Below are positions 37,041 to 46,953 of a DNA stretch of 64,000 nt, piece after piece. The DNA is from Hyphomicrobiales bacterium. GTDB lineage: Bacteria > Pseudomonadota > Alphaproteobacteria > Rhizobiales > JACESI01. Each line of letters starts with the position of its first letter. The stretch's first letter is position 1. The stretch spans positions 248,001 through 312,000 of the forward strand of contig JACESI010000002.1 in NCBI GenBank assembly GCA_013911885.1, in the 5' to 3' direction. The position numbers and the translations under genes are program-made. The notes under the pieces were generated by a model. It made no database searches, had not been told where the DNA came from, and saw nothing but the letters and a program-made list of their open reading frames with translations.

Positions 37041-38141
37041 GTGGCATGGCCTGCCCCATCGCCGCAACGGCGCGGTATTCACGCATTTGCCTTCGCGTTT
37101 GCTGTCTTACCCTTTGCGCTACTTGGTGCGGCGACGATGGCGGAAGCATCTGAGGCTTCTTTTGAGGACTGGACCGTCGCCTGCCGGAAGGATGGCTATT
37201 GCGTTGCCGAGACGCAAGACGCGCGCGCGGCCGCAGGGCCGCTCAGAATCGGTCGGATCAACAGCGCGGGCGCGAAATGGGAAATCTCGGTTTCGACACG
37301 CGCGGACAATCCTGCGCTGTTCGGCCCGGTCGGCATCCGCGTTCCCGGACAGCGGCAATTGCGCCTCGCACCCAACCGCGATTACGCGACCTTCGGCGAT
37401 CCGGAACAGTATTTTCTGATCAATTCCTCCGGCCTGCAACCGCTGTTTCGCCGAATGATCGAAAGCCGCCATCTTTTCGTGACCTTTGATGCGCGCGACC
37501 GGCGTGAGATTGATGCAAACTATTCCCTCAAGGGGCTGAAAGATGCTCTGTTGTGGATCGACGAACAGCAGGAAAATATCGGTTCAGACCGCACCGCCGG
37601 ACCGCCATCTGCAACCGGTGGCGCGGCACCGATTACCGCTCCCACGGTTTCCGATATCCTCGATCCTGAGCAGCTTGCTCTCGATCTTCATGGAAAAATC
37701 GGAGAGGCAACCGGCTGTACCGTGAGATCGCGCGATGGGGTGGTCTCCGGCGAAGCGGCACCCGTGAATATGGTCGAGAAACTCGACGATCGGAACAGCC
37801 TTGTGCTGATCGCCTGCGCGCTCAAGCCAGCGGGCGGGAAAAAGACGCAAAACACGCCTTTTCAGATCTATAAGGTCGACCGCGCCAAGGCAACGGCGCA
37901 ACTGTTGGTGTGGGCGGTTCATGAGCCGCTCACGGGCTGGACCGGCAGCGCTACGCTCGTCAATGCGCGCTTCGATCTCATTCAGAAAACGCTTTCCATG
38001 ATCGAACCCGGATCAGAGGCGGGCGATTGCGGCCGGTCGGGGGTCTGGCTCTGGCAAGCTGGTCAATTCGTTTTGACCGAATTTCGCGTGAAGCCCATCT
38101 GCGACGGACTTCCCGGCGTCTGGCCGCTGGTTACGCGCTGA
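37041..38141 (+). CDS. DUF1176-like exported protein
   Basis: 366 residues with GTG start and an N-terminal hydrophobic signal ending near AEASEA (about residue 37). The C-terminal GDCGRSGVWLWQAGQFVLT and the end ICDGLPGVWPL match the DUF1176 ending. The N-terminal SFEDWTVACRKDGYCVAET resembles invasion-associated locus B proteins, which share this fold. A role in envelope or stress is plausible, unproven. It follows the previous exported gene by three bases. Confidence 0.8.
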   Translation: MAWPAPSPQRRGIHAFAFAFAVLPFALLGAATMAEASEASFEDWTVACRKDGYCVAETQDARAAAGPLRIGRINSAGAKWEISVSTRADNPALFGPVGIRVPGQRQLRLAPNRDYATFGDPEQYFLINSSGLQPLFRRMIESRHLFVTFDARDRREIDANYSLKGLKDALLWIDEQQENIGSDRTAGPPSATGGAAPITAPTVSDILDPEQLALDLHGKIGEATGCTVRSRDGVVSGEAAPVNMVEKLDDRNSLVLIACALKPAGGKKTQNTPFQIYKVDRAKATAQLLVWAVHEPLTGWTGSATLVNARFDLIQKTLSMIEPGSEAGDCGRSGVWLWQAGQFVLTEFRVKPICDGLPGVWPLVTR

Positions 38142-38279
38142 TTTTGACGCCACCTTGCGGCGCGATCTTCTAAAACGTCGAAGAAGCGTGATTAAGCGGT
38201 TTGGACGCGTTGAACCCGTGCTGGAAATCACTATAACCGTCCAGAGCAACCCGCCCCCTAAGCTGGAACTTTCGCTTCC

Positions 38280-39224
38280 ATGGAATTCATCTTCTATCTC
38301 ATCGTCGGCTTCGCGCTTCTGATCGTGGCCGGCGAATTGCTGGTGCGGGGTGCTGTTTCGATCGCGGCTTATTTCGGCATTCCAAGCCTGGTGATCGGCC
38401 TTACCATCGTTGCCTTCGGAACGTCCGCGCCGGAACTCGTGATTTCGCTCAAGGCCGCCTTGACCGGTCATGGCGATATCGCGGTCGGCAATGTGGTTGG
38501 CAGCAATATCGCCAATATCCTGATTGTCCTCGGCCTGCCGGCGATCTTGAAGGCAATCCCCTGCGACGCGTCTGGAACCCTGCGGAATGCCGCATTCATG
38601 GTGTTCGCGACCGCGGTGTTCATCGTCTTCTCGTTTTTTCAACCGTTTACCATCTGGCATGGGCTCGTCTTCCTCGCCCTGCTTGCCATCTTTCTCGGGG
38701 ATTCGGTCGTCTTTTCGCGCAAGAACAGGACCGAAGCCACGGATGGTGAGGTGCTGGAAGGGCGGGTCGACAATCTCGCGCTCGCCAGCGGCATGCTCAT
38801 TCTCGGACTTATCGGCCTGCCGCTTGGCGGCAATCTCGCCGTCGATGGTGCGGTCGGTCTTGCCAAACTCTATGGTGTATCGGAGGCGGCGATCGGGCTC
38901 ACCATTGTGGCACTCGGCACGTCGCTTCCCGAACTGTTCACCGGCCTGATTGCCGCCCGGCGTGGCCACACAGAGCTTGCCATGGGCAATGTCATCGGCT
39001 CGAACGTGTTCAATATTCTGGCAATCCTTGGCATCACGGCGTTGATCACCCCGGTCTACGCACCCGCGCGCATTGTCTCCTTTGACATGTGGGTGATGGT
39101 CGGCTCGTCCCTTTTCCTGTTGCCGTTCGCATTGTACTGCCTGCCGATCACCCGGCGGATCGGCGTCCTGATGGTGCTGTCCTATATCGCTTATACATAT
39201 ATAGTCTTTCGATCGGATATCTGA
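38280..39224 (+). CDS. Calcium/sodium antiporter of the CaCA family
   Basis: 314-residue YrbG-type exchanger with about ten membrane segments in two inverted halves. Each half has the alpha-repeat core: TIVAFGTSAPELVISLKAAL with VGNVVGSNIANI, then TIVALGTSLPELFTGLIAA with MGNVIGSNVFNI. The conserved acidic residues that bind the cation are in place. Its stop shares one base with the next start (TGATG). Confidence 0.94.
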   Translation: MEFIFYLIVGFALLIVAGELLVRGAVSIAAYFGIPSLVIGLTIVAFGTSAPELVISLKAALTGHGDIAVGNVVGSNIANILIVLGLPAILKAIPCDASGTLRNAAFMVFATAVFIVFSFFQPFTIWHGLVFLALLAIFLGDSVVFSRKNRTEATDGEVLEGRVDNLALASGMLILGLIGLPLGGNLAVDGAVGLAKLYGVSEAAIGLTIVALGTSLPELFTGLIAARRGHTELAMGNVIGSNVFNILAILGITALITPVYAPARIVSFDMWVMVGSSLFLLPFALYCLPITRRIGVLMVLSYIAYTYIVFRSDI

Positions 39225-40012
39225 TGCGGGCAACAAATAGAACGGAAGCCAGAACGGAAGGCAGAACGGCACTTGTAACGGGTGGGGCAAAACGTATCGG
39301 CAAGGCCATCGTGGAAGATTTATCGGCTCATGGCTGGTCCGTCGCGATCCACTGCAACAGCTCACGCCATGACGGTAGCAACCTTGCCGATACGATCCAT
39401 GCCCAAGGCGGCCGTGCCGCGGTGATCGTTGCCGATCTCGCCGACCCGACGGCGGTGTCGCGCATTATGCCGCAAGCCAATGCCGCGCTCGGGCCGATCG
39501 ATCTTCTGGTCAACAATGCCTCGATCTTCGAGCTTGACGATATTGCGAGCATGACCCCGGCTGTCTGGCAGGCCCATCATCAGGTCAATCTGATGGCCCC
39601 GATCTTTCTGGCCCAGGCCTTTGCCGCGCAATTGCCTGCTGGCAAGCCGGGCAATATCATCAACATGATTGACCAGAGGGTGTTGAAGCTCAGCCCGGAA
39701 TTCTTCTCTTACCAGCTCTCGAAAAGCGCACTCTGGGTTGCGACCCGCACCCTCGCGCAGGCGCTTTCTCCGCAGATCCGGGTGAATGCGATCTCGCCCG
39801 GTCCGACGCTTCAGAATGCGCGTCAGCAGCCCGAAGATTTTCAGGCCCAGCTTGACGGACTCCTTCTCAAAAAAGGCGCGACGCTTGGCGAATTCGGCAG
39901 CACGGTGCGCTATTTCACAGAAACCCCCTCCATCACCGGGCAGATGATATGCCTTGACGGCGGCCAGCATCTCGCTTGGGAAACACCCGATATTGCAGGT
40001 ATAGTGGAATAG
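39224..40012 (+). CDS. SDR-family oxidoreductase, pteridine-reductase-like
   Basis: 262 residues. The Rossmann start is [14 protein letters not shown], typical of pteridine reductases and FolM rather than FabG; NNAS replaces NNAG; the catalytic pair is in [10 protein letters not shown]. The C-terminal end [16 protein letters not shown] is usual for the family. Folate or tetrahydropterin reduction is a reasonable guess, not proven. ATG at 39224 is coupled to the antiporter stop. uvrC follows after 77 bases. Confidence 0.85.
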   Translation: MRATNRTEARTEGRTALVTGGAKRIGKAIVEDLSAHGWSVAIHCNSSRHDGSNLADTIHAQGGRAAVIVADLADPTAVSRIMPQANAALGPIDLLVNNASIFELDDIASMTPAVWQAHHQVNLMAPIFLAQAFAAQLPAGKPGNIINMIDQRVLKLSPEFFSYQLSKSALWVATRTLAQALSPQIRVNAISPGPTLQNARQQPEDFQAQLDGLLLKKGATLGEFGSTVRYFTETPSITGQMICLDGGQHLAWETPDIAGIVE

Positions 40013-40089
40013 GTCAGGGGTCTGTTTACCAGATCTTTCAACCACCGCGTTTTCAAAAACAGCCTCTAAAATGCCCGGCAGGACAGAGC

Positions 40090-42051
40090 GTGACGGCAAA
40101 CTCAAACAATTATGCGGTTGAAAACGGTGAAGGCATCGAGCGCAGCCTGAAGGCGGGCGCGGCGGTCATCGCCGATTTCGTCACGCGCCTGCCGAATGGA
40201 CCGGGCGTCTATCGCATGATCGACGATCAGGACAATGTGCTTTATGTCGGCAAGGCGCGCTCGCTCAAGAAGCGTGTGGCAAGCTACACCAAGGCGCAGG
40301 GACTGTCCTCACGCATCATCCGCATGGTGCAGTCTACGTCGACGATGGAATTTGTCACGACCAGGACCGAGACGGAAGCACTGCTGCTTGAGGCCAATCT
40401 GATCAAGCGTTACCGACCGCGTTTCAACGTGCTTCTGCGCGACGACAAATCCTTTCCCTACATTTTGATCACGGGTGACCACGCGGCGCCGCAAGTGACA
40501 AAACATCGGGGCGCGCGGCAGCGCAAGGGTCGCTATTTCGGGCCTTTTGCCGCCGCCTGGGCGGTCGACAAGACGATCACCTCGCTTCAGAAAGCCTTCC
40601 TCCTGCGCTCCTGTACGGACAATGTCTATGAAAGTCGGACGCGCCCGTGTCTTTTGCATCAGATCAAGCGCTGCTCCGCCCCCTGCACCGGCGAGGTCAG
40701 CCTTGATGACTATGCCGCTCTGGTTCAGTCCGCTGTCGATTTTCTGAGCGGCAAGAGCAGCGATATCAAGAAACAGCTCGCAGGCCAGATGGAAGCGGCA
40801 TCCGAGATGCTGGATTTCGAGCGGGCCGCGATCTATCGCGACCGCCTCGCCTCGCTTTCCGTGATCCAGAGCCATCAGGGCATCAACCCGCAATCGATCG
40901 AGGAGGCCGATGTTTTCGCGATCCATCAGCAAGGCGGGCAGGCCTGCGTTCAGGTGTTCTTTTTCCGCACCGGGCAGAACTGGGGCAACCGCGCCTATTT
41001 TCCGCGTATCGACAAATCGGATACGCCGGATACGATCCTCGCCGCCTTTCTCGCGCAGTTCTATGACGACAAGCCCTGCCCGCGCCTGATCCTTCTCAGC
41101 ACGGATTTTGACGAACGGGCACTTCTTGAACAGGCGCTGTCGGAAAAAAGCGACTACAAGGTGGGCGTCCACGTTCCAAAACGCGGCGAAAAGGCCGATA
41201 TCGTGCGCGATGCGCGCGACAACGCAGAAAAGGCGCTTGGGCGAAAGCTCGCTGAATCCTCAACCCAGCTCAAGCTGCTCGAAGGCGTGCGCGATGCTTT
41301 CGGACTGGTGGCGACGCCACAGCGCATCGAGGTCTACGACAACTCGCACATCATGGGCACCAACGCCGTCGGCGGGATGATTGTCGCGGGAGCGGATGGG
41401 TTCATCAAAGGCCAGTATCGCAAATTCAACATCAAGGATGCGGACCTCATACCCGGCGATGATTACGGCATGATGCGCGAAGTGCTGCGGCGACGTTTTA
41501 CCCGGCTGATGAAGGAAGAGCCGCGCCAGGATGGAACCAAGGCCCCGCCACAGCCGGAGGATGGCGCGCCTGCCAGCGAGGAGGCCACGGGCTGGCCCGA
41601 CCTTGTGGTGATCGACGGCGGCAAGGGACAATTGGGGGTCGCGGTCGAAACACTGAAAGACCTCGGCGTCTTCGATGTGCCGATCGTCGGCATTGCCAAG
41701 GGGATCGAGAGGGACGCCGGTCGCGAGCGCTTTTTCATGCCGGGGCGCGAAAGCTTCATGCTGCCGGAACGCGACCCGGTGCTTTATTTCATCCAGCGCC
41801 TGCGCGATGAAGCGCACCGTTTCGCCATCGGCAGCCATCGCGCCCGCCGCAAGAAGGAGATCACCAAAAACCCGCTCGACGAGATCGACGGCGTGGGCCC
41901 CGCCCGCAAGCGCGCCCTTTTGCGTCATTTCGGAACCGCAAAGGCCGTCAAGCATGCGGGTATGGACGATCTCATCGCGGTCGAAGGCATCAACGAGAGC
42001 ACGGCGCGGCTCGTCTATGACTTTTTCCATGAAAAAGGCCAGAGTTCATGA
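40090..42051 (+). CDS. uvrC: UvrABC excinuclease subunit C
   Basis: 653 residues. GIY-YIG nuclease domain ([20 protein letters not shown]), a cysteine-containing linker ([17 protein letters not shown]), a UvrB-binding UVR motif near residue 225, the RNase H-like nuclease ([28 protein letters not shown]) and two C-terminal HhH motifs. It makes both incisions in nucleotide excision repair. I chose GTG at 40090, preceded by AGGACAGAG; the frame opens at 39976. The stop codon lies in a 19-base tandem duplication. Confidence 0.97.
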   Translation: MTANSNNYAVENGEGIERSLKAGAAVIADFVTRLPNGPGVYRMIDDQDNVLYVGKARSLKKRVASYTKAQGLSSRIIRMVQSTSTMEFVTTRTETEALLLEANLIKRYRPRFNVLLRDDKSFPYILITGDHAAPQVTKHRGARQRKGRYFGPFAAAWAVDKTITSLQKAFLLRSCTDNVYESRTRPCLLHQIKRCSAPCTGEVSLDDYAALVQSAVDFLSGKSSDIKKQLAGQMEAASEMLDFERAAIYRDRLASLSVIQSHQGINPQSIEEADVFAIHQQGGQACVQVFFFRTGQNWGNRAYFPRIDKSDTPDTILAAFLAQFYDDKPCPRLILLSTDFDERALLEQALSEKSDYKVGVHVPKRGEKADIVRDARDNAEKALGRKLAESSTQLKLLEGVRDAFGLVATPQRIEVYDNSHIMGTNAVGGMIVAGADGFIKGQYRKFNIKDADLIPGDDYGMMREVLRRRFTRLMKEEPRQDGTKAPPQPEDGAPASEEATGWPDLVVIDGGKGQLGVAVETLKDLGVFDVPIVGIAKGIERDAGRERFFMPGRESFMLPERDPVLYFIQRLRDEAHRFAIGSHRARRKKEITKNPLDEIDGVGPARKRALLRHFGTAKAVKHAGMDDLIAVEGINESTARLVYDFFHEKGQSS

Positions 42052-42065
42052 AAAAAGCCAGAGTT
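42028..42065 (+). repeat. 19-base tandem duplication at the uvrC stop
   Basis: Two adjacent 19-base units (42028-42046 and 42047-42065) starting CATGAAAAA and ending CCAGAGTT, differing at one position. The first encodes the last uvrC residues; the TGA stop is formed at the start of the second unit. Confidence 0.9.
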
Positions 42066-42133
42066 GACCATGAAGCTCACCGATTGTCTGTTAGGCTCTT
42101 GCAAAGCTCACGCTTATTTGGTCATTTCCAATC

Positions 42134-42751
42134 ATGACAGCAACCGATGCCAGCCTGAAGGAGAAGGCGCGACAGAAAGCGCGGGAGCGTTCGCTTGCAA
42201 TGAGTTTGCCGAACCTTCTGACCTATGGTCGAATTCTTGCGGTTCCGGCGGTTGTCGGGAGTTTTTTCATCGAGGGAAATCTCGTTCACTGGATTGCCTT
42301 CACGCTTTTCGTCACCGCTTCGGTCACCGATTTTTTCGACGGCTATCTCGCGCGTGCCTGGTCGCAGCAATCGGCCCTCGGACGGATGCTGGATCCGATC
42401 GCGGATAAACTTCTCATCGCCGGTTCGCTTTTGTGTCTGTGTACATTTGGCATCATCACATCCTGGTCGGTTTGGGCGGCGGTGATTATCCTGTTCCGCG
42501 AAATCGCGGTGTCGGGTCTGCGCGAATTTCTCGCCTCGCTTCAGGTGAGCGTACCGGTCTCCAATCTTGCCAAGATCAAGACCGCGGTGCAGATGACGGC
42601 GCTTGCCGTCCTTCTGATCGCGCCTGCCCTCGGACCGAGCGTGGTCAATGTCGGCCTGGTGCTGTTGTGGATCGCAGCCTTGGTGACGCTGATCACGGGC
42701 TATGATTATTTCCGCGCCGGCTTGCGGCATCTTTTGGAGGATGAAGCGTGA
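42134..42751 (+). CDS. pgsA: CDP-diacylglycerol-glycerol-3-phosphate 3-phosphatidyltransferase
   Basis: 205-residue membrane enzyme that makes phosphatidylglycerol phosphate. The CDP-alcohol phosphotransferase motif runs DFFDGYLARAW, then GRMLDPIADK, with all expected acidic residues. A polar N-terminal extension of about 22 residues precedes SLPNLLTYGRI; an internal ATG at 42200 is an alternative start. Its end overlaps moaD by four bases. Confidence 0.95.
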   Translation: MTATDASLKEKARQKARERSLAMSLPNLLTYGRILAVPAVVGSFFIEGNLVHWIAFTLFVTASVTDFFDGYLARAWSQQSALGRMLDPIADKLLIAGSLLCLCTFGIITSWSVWAAVIILFREIAVSGLREFLASLQVSVPVSNLAKIKTAVQMTALAVLLIAPALGPSVVNVGLVLLWIAALVTLITGYDYFRAGLRHLLEDEA

Positions 42752-42996
42752 AACTTGTCTATTTCGCCTGGGTGCGCGAACAGGTTGGGCAGGCTGAGGA
42801 AGATGTCGATCTGCCAGCCGATGTTTCGACGATCGGTGATCTGCTGGCCTGGCTTGCAACACGCGGCGACAATTATGCCGTGTTTGAGAATGCCGGGTCG
42901 CTGCGCGCGGCAATCAATCAGGAACATGTCACCCATGCGGAGCCGATCCGGGACGCGCGCGAAATTGCGATTTTTCCACCGATGACGGGCGGCTGA
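42748..42996 (+). CDS. moaD: Molybdopterin synthase sulfur-carrier subunit
   Basis: 82-residue ubiquitin-like protein that donates sulfur as a C-terminal thiocarboxylate. Begins KLVYFAWVREQVG and ends in the required double glycine (PPMTGG). GTG start overlapping the pgsA stop (GTGA); its stop overlaps moaE by one base (TGATG). The close coupling with MoaE, its partner, supports the call. Confidence 0.96.
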   Translation: MKLVYFAWVREQVGQAEEDVDLPADVSTIGDLLAWLATRGDNYAVFENAGSLRAAINQEHVTHAEPIRDAREIAIFPPMTGG

Positions 42997-43469
42997 TGGC
43001 AAGGATAAAAGTCCGCATCCAGGCCGATCCCTTCGACATCAACGTGGAAAGCGCGCTGATGACAGGGGCTAATCATCCGAATGTTGGGGCGCTCGTCACC
43101 TTTACCGGCTACTGCCGGAACGAGGAGGGCAGTCTCTCTGCCCTCGAGCTTGACCATTATCCCGGCATGGCGGAAGCCGAGATCACCCGGATCGCCGAAG
43201 AGGCTGCCCGGCGCTGGCCGCTTGATGCTGTAACGGCCATTCACCGGCATGGAAAACTCGCCCCCGGCGCACCGATCGTGCTCGTCGCCGCTGCCTCCCG
43301 GCATCGGACGGCGGCGTTTGAGGCAGCGGAATTTGTCATGGATTTTCTGAAAACCCGCGCACCCTTCTGGAAAAAGGAACATCCCGCGGATGGAAGCGAA
43401 GGCGGCTGGGTAGACGCCAAAGAAGCAGACGATGCCGCACTTTCCCGCTGGGGCGATGCTTCGAAATAA
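42996..43469 (+). CDS. moaE: Molybdopterin synthase catalytic subunit
   Basis: 157 residues. MoaE with MoaD converts cyclic pyranopterin monophosphate to molybdopterin. Family blocks: GALVTFTGYCRNEE, DHYPGMAEAEI, AIHRHGKLAPG, ASRHRTAAFEAAEF, and the catalytic Lys region RAPFWKKE. A likely user of the cofactor is the oxidoreductase at 34-36 kb. A strong hairpin follows the gene. Confidence 0.96.
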   Translation: MARIKVRIQADPFDINVESALMTGANHPNVGALVTFTGYCRNEEGSLSALELDHYPGMAEAEITRIAEEAARRWPLDAVTAIHRHGKLAPGAPIVLVAAASRHRTAAFEAAEFVMDFLKTRAPFWKKEHPADGSEGGWVDAKEADDAALSRWGDASK

Positions 43470-43494
43470 CGAGCCGAGGTGACAGATCGCAGAA

Positions 43495-43525
43495 AAGGCG
43501 GCTCGTCTTGTCGAAGAGCCGCCTT
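43495..43525 (-). terminator. Terminator hairpin between moaE and ndk
   Basis: AAGGCGGCTC and GAGCCGCCTT form a perfect 10-base stem with an 11-base loop between convergent genes. On the minus strand the stem ends in four T, so it best serves ndk; it may also stop moaE transcripts. Confidence 0.65.
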
Positions 43526-43549
43526 ATCAATCAGATATGACGCTTGCGC

Positions 43550-43972
43550 CTAGCCAGCGATATCACGCTCGGCGAACCAATAGGCGATTTCTTCGGCTGC
43601 GGTTTCCGGAGCGTCTGAGCCATGCACCGAGTTTTCACCGATCGAAAGCGCGAAAGCCTTGCGGATCGTGCCGTCGGCTGCGTCTTTCGGATTGGTCGCG
43701 CCCATGACTTCGCGGTTTTTTGCAATCGCGTTCTCGCCTTCAAGAACCTGAACAACCGTCGGACCAGAGGACATGAATTCGGTCAGTTCCTGAAAGAACG
43801 GACGCGCCTTGTGCACGGCGTAGAAACCTTCGGCGTCCTTGAGCGACATCCAGACACGCTTCGAGGCGATGACGCGCAGGCCCGCATCTTCCAGCATGGC
43901 GGTGATTTTGCCGGTCAGGTTGCGCGCGGTCGCGTCTGGTTTGATCATCGAGAAGGTGCGTTCAATCGCCAT
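43550..43972 (-). CDS. ndk: Nucleoside diphosphate kinase
   Basis: 140 residues, standard length. Balances nucleoside triphosphate pools through a phosphohistidine. Begins [20 protein letters not shown]. In this alignment the active-site His is in [15 protein letters not shown], near residue 117. ATG at 43972 follows a GGAAA site; the frame extends to 44053 without meaning. Confidence 0.97.
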   Translation of the reverse strand: MAIERTFSMIKPDATARNLTGKITAMLEDAGLRVIASKRVWMSLKDAEGFYAVHKARPFFQELTEFMSSGPTVVQVLEGENAIAKNREVMGATNPKDAADGTIRKAFALSIGENSVHGSDAPETAAEEIAYWFAERDIAG

Positions 43973-44047
43973 TTTGTGTTTCCTATGGTTGCTTGTCAGG
44001 GGAATTGGGTCTGCGGCAATGCTTGAAATTCTTGCCGCTGTATACAA

Positions 44048-44090
44048 GTGCACCCCCCGCCGGACAAGCCTGTAACGGGGGCAGGTGCAC
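44048..44090. repeat. GC-rich inverted repeat between ndk and the GST gene
   Basis: GTGCACC pairs with GGTGCAC and CCCCG with CGGGG, with three bases bulged on one side. It lies 31 bases past the GST stop on the minus strand and upstream of ndk. It is probably a stem in the GST 3' end; no T run follows on that strand. Confidence 0.4.
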
Positions 44091-44120
44091 GATTTTTACC
44101 GCTTCAAACGCGGTGACGGA

Positions 44121-44792
44121 TCAATTGCCGCCGGTATATGTCGCATCAATTGCGTTGAACCATGCGAGAACCGCATCATCCGATTTCAGCACGTCGAAAT
44201 CCGCAAAGCTCATCAGCCATTTCAGGCTGCCAAAGACGATGTAATCAGCAAAGCGTGGCGCATTGCCGCCGATAAAGGGCTGTTCGGCAAGCATGGTTCG
44301 CAGGGGCGTGAGCGCCTTGGTGAATGCCTCCAGCTTCTCCTCGCGACCGGTCTGAACGTCTTCAAGACGCGCCTTAAGGGCTTTCTCGCGGGTCTCGCGG
44401 AAATATTTCTGGTCCGGCTCGGCCAGCACATCATGAATGTTCTTCACCACCAGACCGACGATGATCGGATTCAGGCTGGTATTGGCCCAGGCCCTGATGA
44501 ATTTCGCGGTTGCAATATCGCCAGGTCCATCAAACAGCGCGGGACCATCCGGATATTTCTTGTCAAGATAGACGGCGATATCGAACGAGTCGGTAATGCG
44601 GGCGTCGCCATCGACGAGATAAGGAACGGTTTTCGCGTTGCCTCCATCAATCTCGCGGATCTTTGTGAAGGGCGTTGCGACCGTCGAGAAAGCGACGCCC
44701 TTGTGGGAAAGCGCCATTTTCGCGCGCCAGCAGGTAGGCGAAAATCGTTTGCTCTGATCAGCGCCGCAGAGATCATAAAGTGTCATTGACAT
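44121..44792 (-). CDS. Glutathione S-transferase family protein
   Basis: 223 residues. N-terminal thioredoxin fold: TLYDLCGADQSKRFSPTCWR, then MALSHKGVAFSTV, TVPYLVDGDARITDSFDIAVYLDKKYP. The helical C-terminal domain ends IDATYTGGN. The SPxxWRxKxALxHKG start resembles the LigE/beta-etherase subgroup more than classic alpha or beta GSTs. The substrate is unknown. ATG at 44792, with another two codons later. Confidence 0.87.
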   Translation of the reverse strand: MSMTLYDLCGADQSKRFSPTCWRAKMALSHKGVAFSTVATPFTKIREIDGGNAKTVPYLVDGDARITDSFDIAVYLDKKYPDGPALFDGPGDIATAKFIRAWANTSLNPIIVGLVVKNIHDVLAEPDQKYFRETREKALKARLEDVQTGREEKLEAFTKALTPLRTMLAEQPFIGGNAPRFADYIVFGSLKWLMSFADFDVLKSDDAVLAWFNAIDATYTGGN

Positions 44793-44997
44793 GAATGGGT
44801 TCCATCTGTTTGGTGCGCTTCACCATCCAGAGGGAGAATGAGCCGGTGAGAGCGCGTGTCGAAATATCAGCCGCTGCAAATGAGTGGCGCGTTTATCCGT
44901 GCCAGACGGCGGGTCTATCCGATAGCGTCTCTTCACGCGATGTGGAAGCCCTTTCCGGCGCCCCTCACGGAGGCGTGAACACGACAGGGCCTGAACC

Positions 44998-46908
44998 ATG
45001 CTTCATGTAAATGATGTCACCTACCGGATCGCCGGACGGCTTCTGCTGGATCAGGTGACGCTGGCCATCACCCCCGGCACCAAGGCCGGGCTGATCGGGC
45101 GCAACGGGACCGGGAAATCGACGCTTTTCAAACTCATCACCGAGGAGATTACTTCGGAAGCAGGCACGATCAGCGTGCGCAAGGGTGCGCGCATCGGTCA
45201 GGTGGCGCAGGAAGCGCCGGGCAACGACGTGTCACTCCTCGATACAGTCCTTGCAGCCGATACCGAACGGCTCGCCCTTCTCGCCGAAGCCGACAGCACA
45301 AAAGACCCGCATCGGATTTCGGAAATTCAGCTTCGCCTTGTCGATATCGGCGCGCATAATGCCGAGGCGCGGGCGGGCGCGATCCTGCATGGTCTCGGTT
45401 TCGACGCCGAGGCACAGCAGAGGCCCTGTTCGGAATTTTCCGGTGGCTGGCGGATGCGCGTCGCGCTTGCCGCCGTCCTGTTCGCGGAGCCCGACCTTCT
45501 GCTTCTGGATGAGCCGACCAACTATCTTGATCTCGAAGGCACGCTGTGGCTCGAAAACTATATCAACCGGTATCCCTATACCGTTTTTCTGATCAGTCAT
45601 GACCGCGAATTGCTCAACAAGTGCGTCAACACAATCGTGCATCTCGATCAGGCGAAACTCACGGTCTATAAAGGCAATTATGATCTTTTTGACCGGCAGC
45701 GCCGCGAGCGTCAGGCATTACAGCTGAAACTCAAGGCCAAACAGGACGATCAGCGCCGCCATATGGAGGCTTTCGTCGAGCGCTTCAAGGCGAAGGCGAG
45801 CAAGGCGAAACAGGCCCAGAGCCGCGTCAAGGCGCTCGAGCGGATGCAACCGATTGCCGCAATGGTCGACGATCAGGTGAAGCCGTTCCGCTTTCCCAAT
45901 CCGAAGAAACAGCTTTCGCCGCCGATGATCCACATTGAAGACGGCGCGGTCGGCTATGAGCCTGGAAAATCCGTGCTGCGCAATATCGGCATTTCGCTCG
46001 CCCCTGATGACCGGGTCGGCCTTCTCGGCGCCAATGGCAACGGCAAGTCGACAATGGCGAAACTGCTGTCCGGCAGGCTCGACCTTCAGACCGGTCTGAT
46101 GAAACGGTCACACAACATGGACATCGCCTATTTCGCCCAGCATCAGCTCGACGAGTTGCGCCCGAACGAAAGCGCGTATGAACATGTGAAAGCGATGATG
46201 GACGCGACAACGGACGGCGCGAGCGAGGCGCAGGCGCGCTCCCGCGTTGCGCAGATCGGCCTCGACCGGGCGAAAATGGACACGCCGGCAAAAGACCTTT
46301 CCGGCGGCGAGAAAGCGCGGCTTCTTCTGGGTCTTGCAACGTTTCACGGCGCGCATCTTCTCATTCTTGATGAGCCGACAAATCATCTAGACATCGACAG
46401 CCGCGAGGCGCTGGTTCATGCCCTCAACGATTACGAGGGCGCAGTGATCCTGATCAGCCATGACCGCCACCTTCTCGAAGCATCGGCTGACCGGCTCTGG
46501 CTGGTGGCCGAGGGCACCGTCTCCTCATATGAGGGCGATCTCGATGAATACCGGCAATATATTCTCGGCACCAAGAAGACCGCGAAAAAGGCATCGAAAG
46601 GTACCGTCAAGGCACCGGAGATTACCAGTGATCCGCAGGAGCGCCGCAAGGTCGCTGTCGAGAAGCGCGAAGCGGTGGCACCGCTCAAGGCGCGGGTGCG
46701 GGAACTCGAAAAGGCGATGACGCTCCTCTCAAGGAAAATCGCGCTCGCCGATGAGAAGCTTGCAATCCCGAATATTTTCGTGCGTCAGCCGGAAAAAGCT
46801 GCCGAACTTGCGAAAATCCGGGTGCGGCTTGAGCGCGAACTCACCAGCACCGAGGAAGCCTGGCTTGCCGCTGAAACCGAATTGCATGCGATGGAAGGTC
46901 AGGACTGA
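44998..46908 (+). CDS. ABC-F family ATPase (YheS-like)
   Basis: 636 residues with two ABC domains and no membrane segment, so a soluble ribosome-associated ABC-F protein rather than a transporter. Domain 1: GRNGTGKST, EFSGGWRMRVALA, LLLLDEPTNYLD. A basic linker with a coiled-coil (KAKASKAKQAQSRVKALERM) follows. Domain 2: GANGNGKST, LSGGEKARLLLG, LLILDEPTNHLD. A C-terminal coiled coil spans about residues 560-636. Such proteins adjust the ribosome during translation; its exact role is not known. Confidence 0.93.
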   Translation: MLHVNDVTYRIAGRLLLDQVTLAITPGTKAGLIGRNGTGKSTLFKLITEEITSEAGTISVRKGARIGQVAQEAPGNDVSLLDTVLAADTERLALLAEADSTKDPHRISEIQLRLVDIGAHNAEARAGAILHGLGFDAEAQQRPCSEFSGGWRMRVALAAVLFAEPDLLLLDEPTNYLDLEGTLWLENYINRYPYTVFLISHDRELLNKCVNTIVHLDQAKLTVYKGNYDLFDRQRRERQALQLKLKAKQDDQRRHMEAFVERFKAKASKAKQAQSRVKALERMQPIAAMVDDQVKPFRFPNPKKQLSPPMIHIEDGAVGYEPGKSVLRNIGISLAPDDRVGLLGANGNGKSTMAKLLSGRLDLQTGLMKRSHNMDIAYFAQHQLDELRPNESAYEHVKAMMDATTDGASEAQARSRVAQIGLDRAKMDTPAKDLSGGEKARLLLGLATFHGAHLLILDEPTNHLDIDSREALVHALNDYEGAVILISHDRHLLEASADRLWLVAEGTVSSYEGDLDEYRQYILGTKKTAKKASKGTVKAPEITSDPQERRKVAVEKREAVAPLKARVRELEKAMTLLSRKIALADEKLAIPNIFVRQPEKAAELAKIRVRLERELTSTEEAWLAAETELHAMEGQD

Positions 46909-46953
46909 GGCATAAAAAGTGCACCGGTCCTCGCCGCCTGCCCTGACCCGTGC

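Noticed and set aside
38013..39365. 450-residue open frame on the minus strand opposite the antiporter gene
   Set aside because: Very charged product that is the antisense image of membrane-protein codons; no family features.
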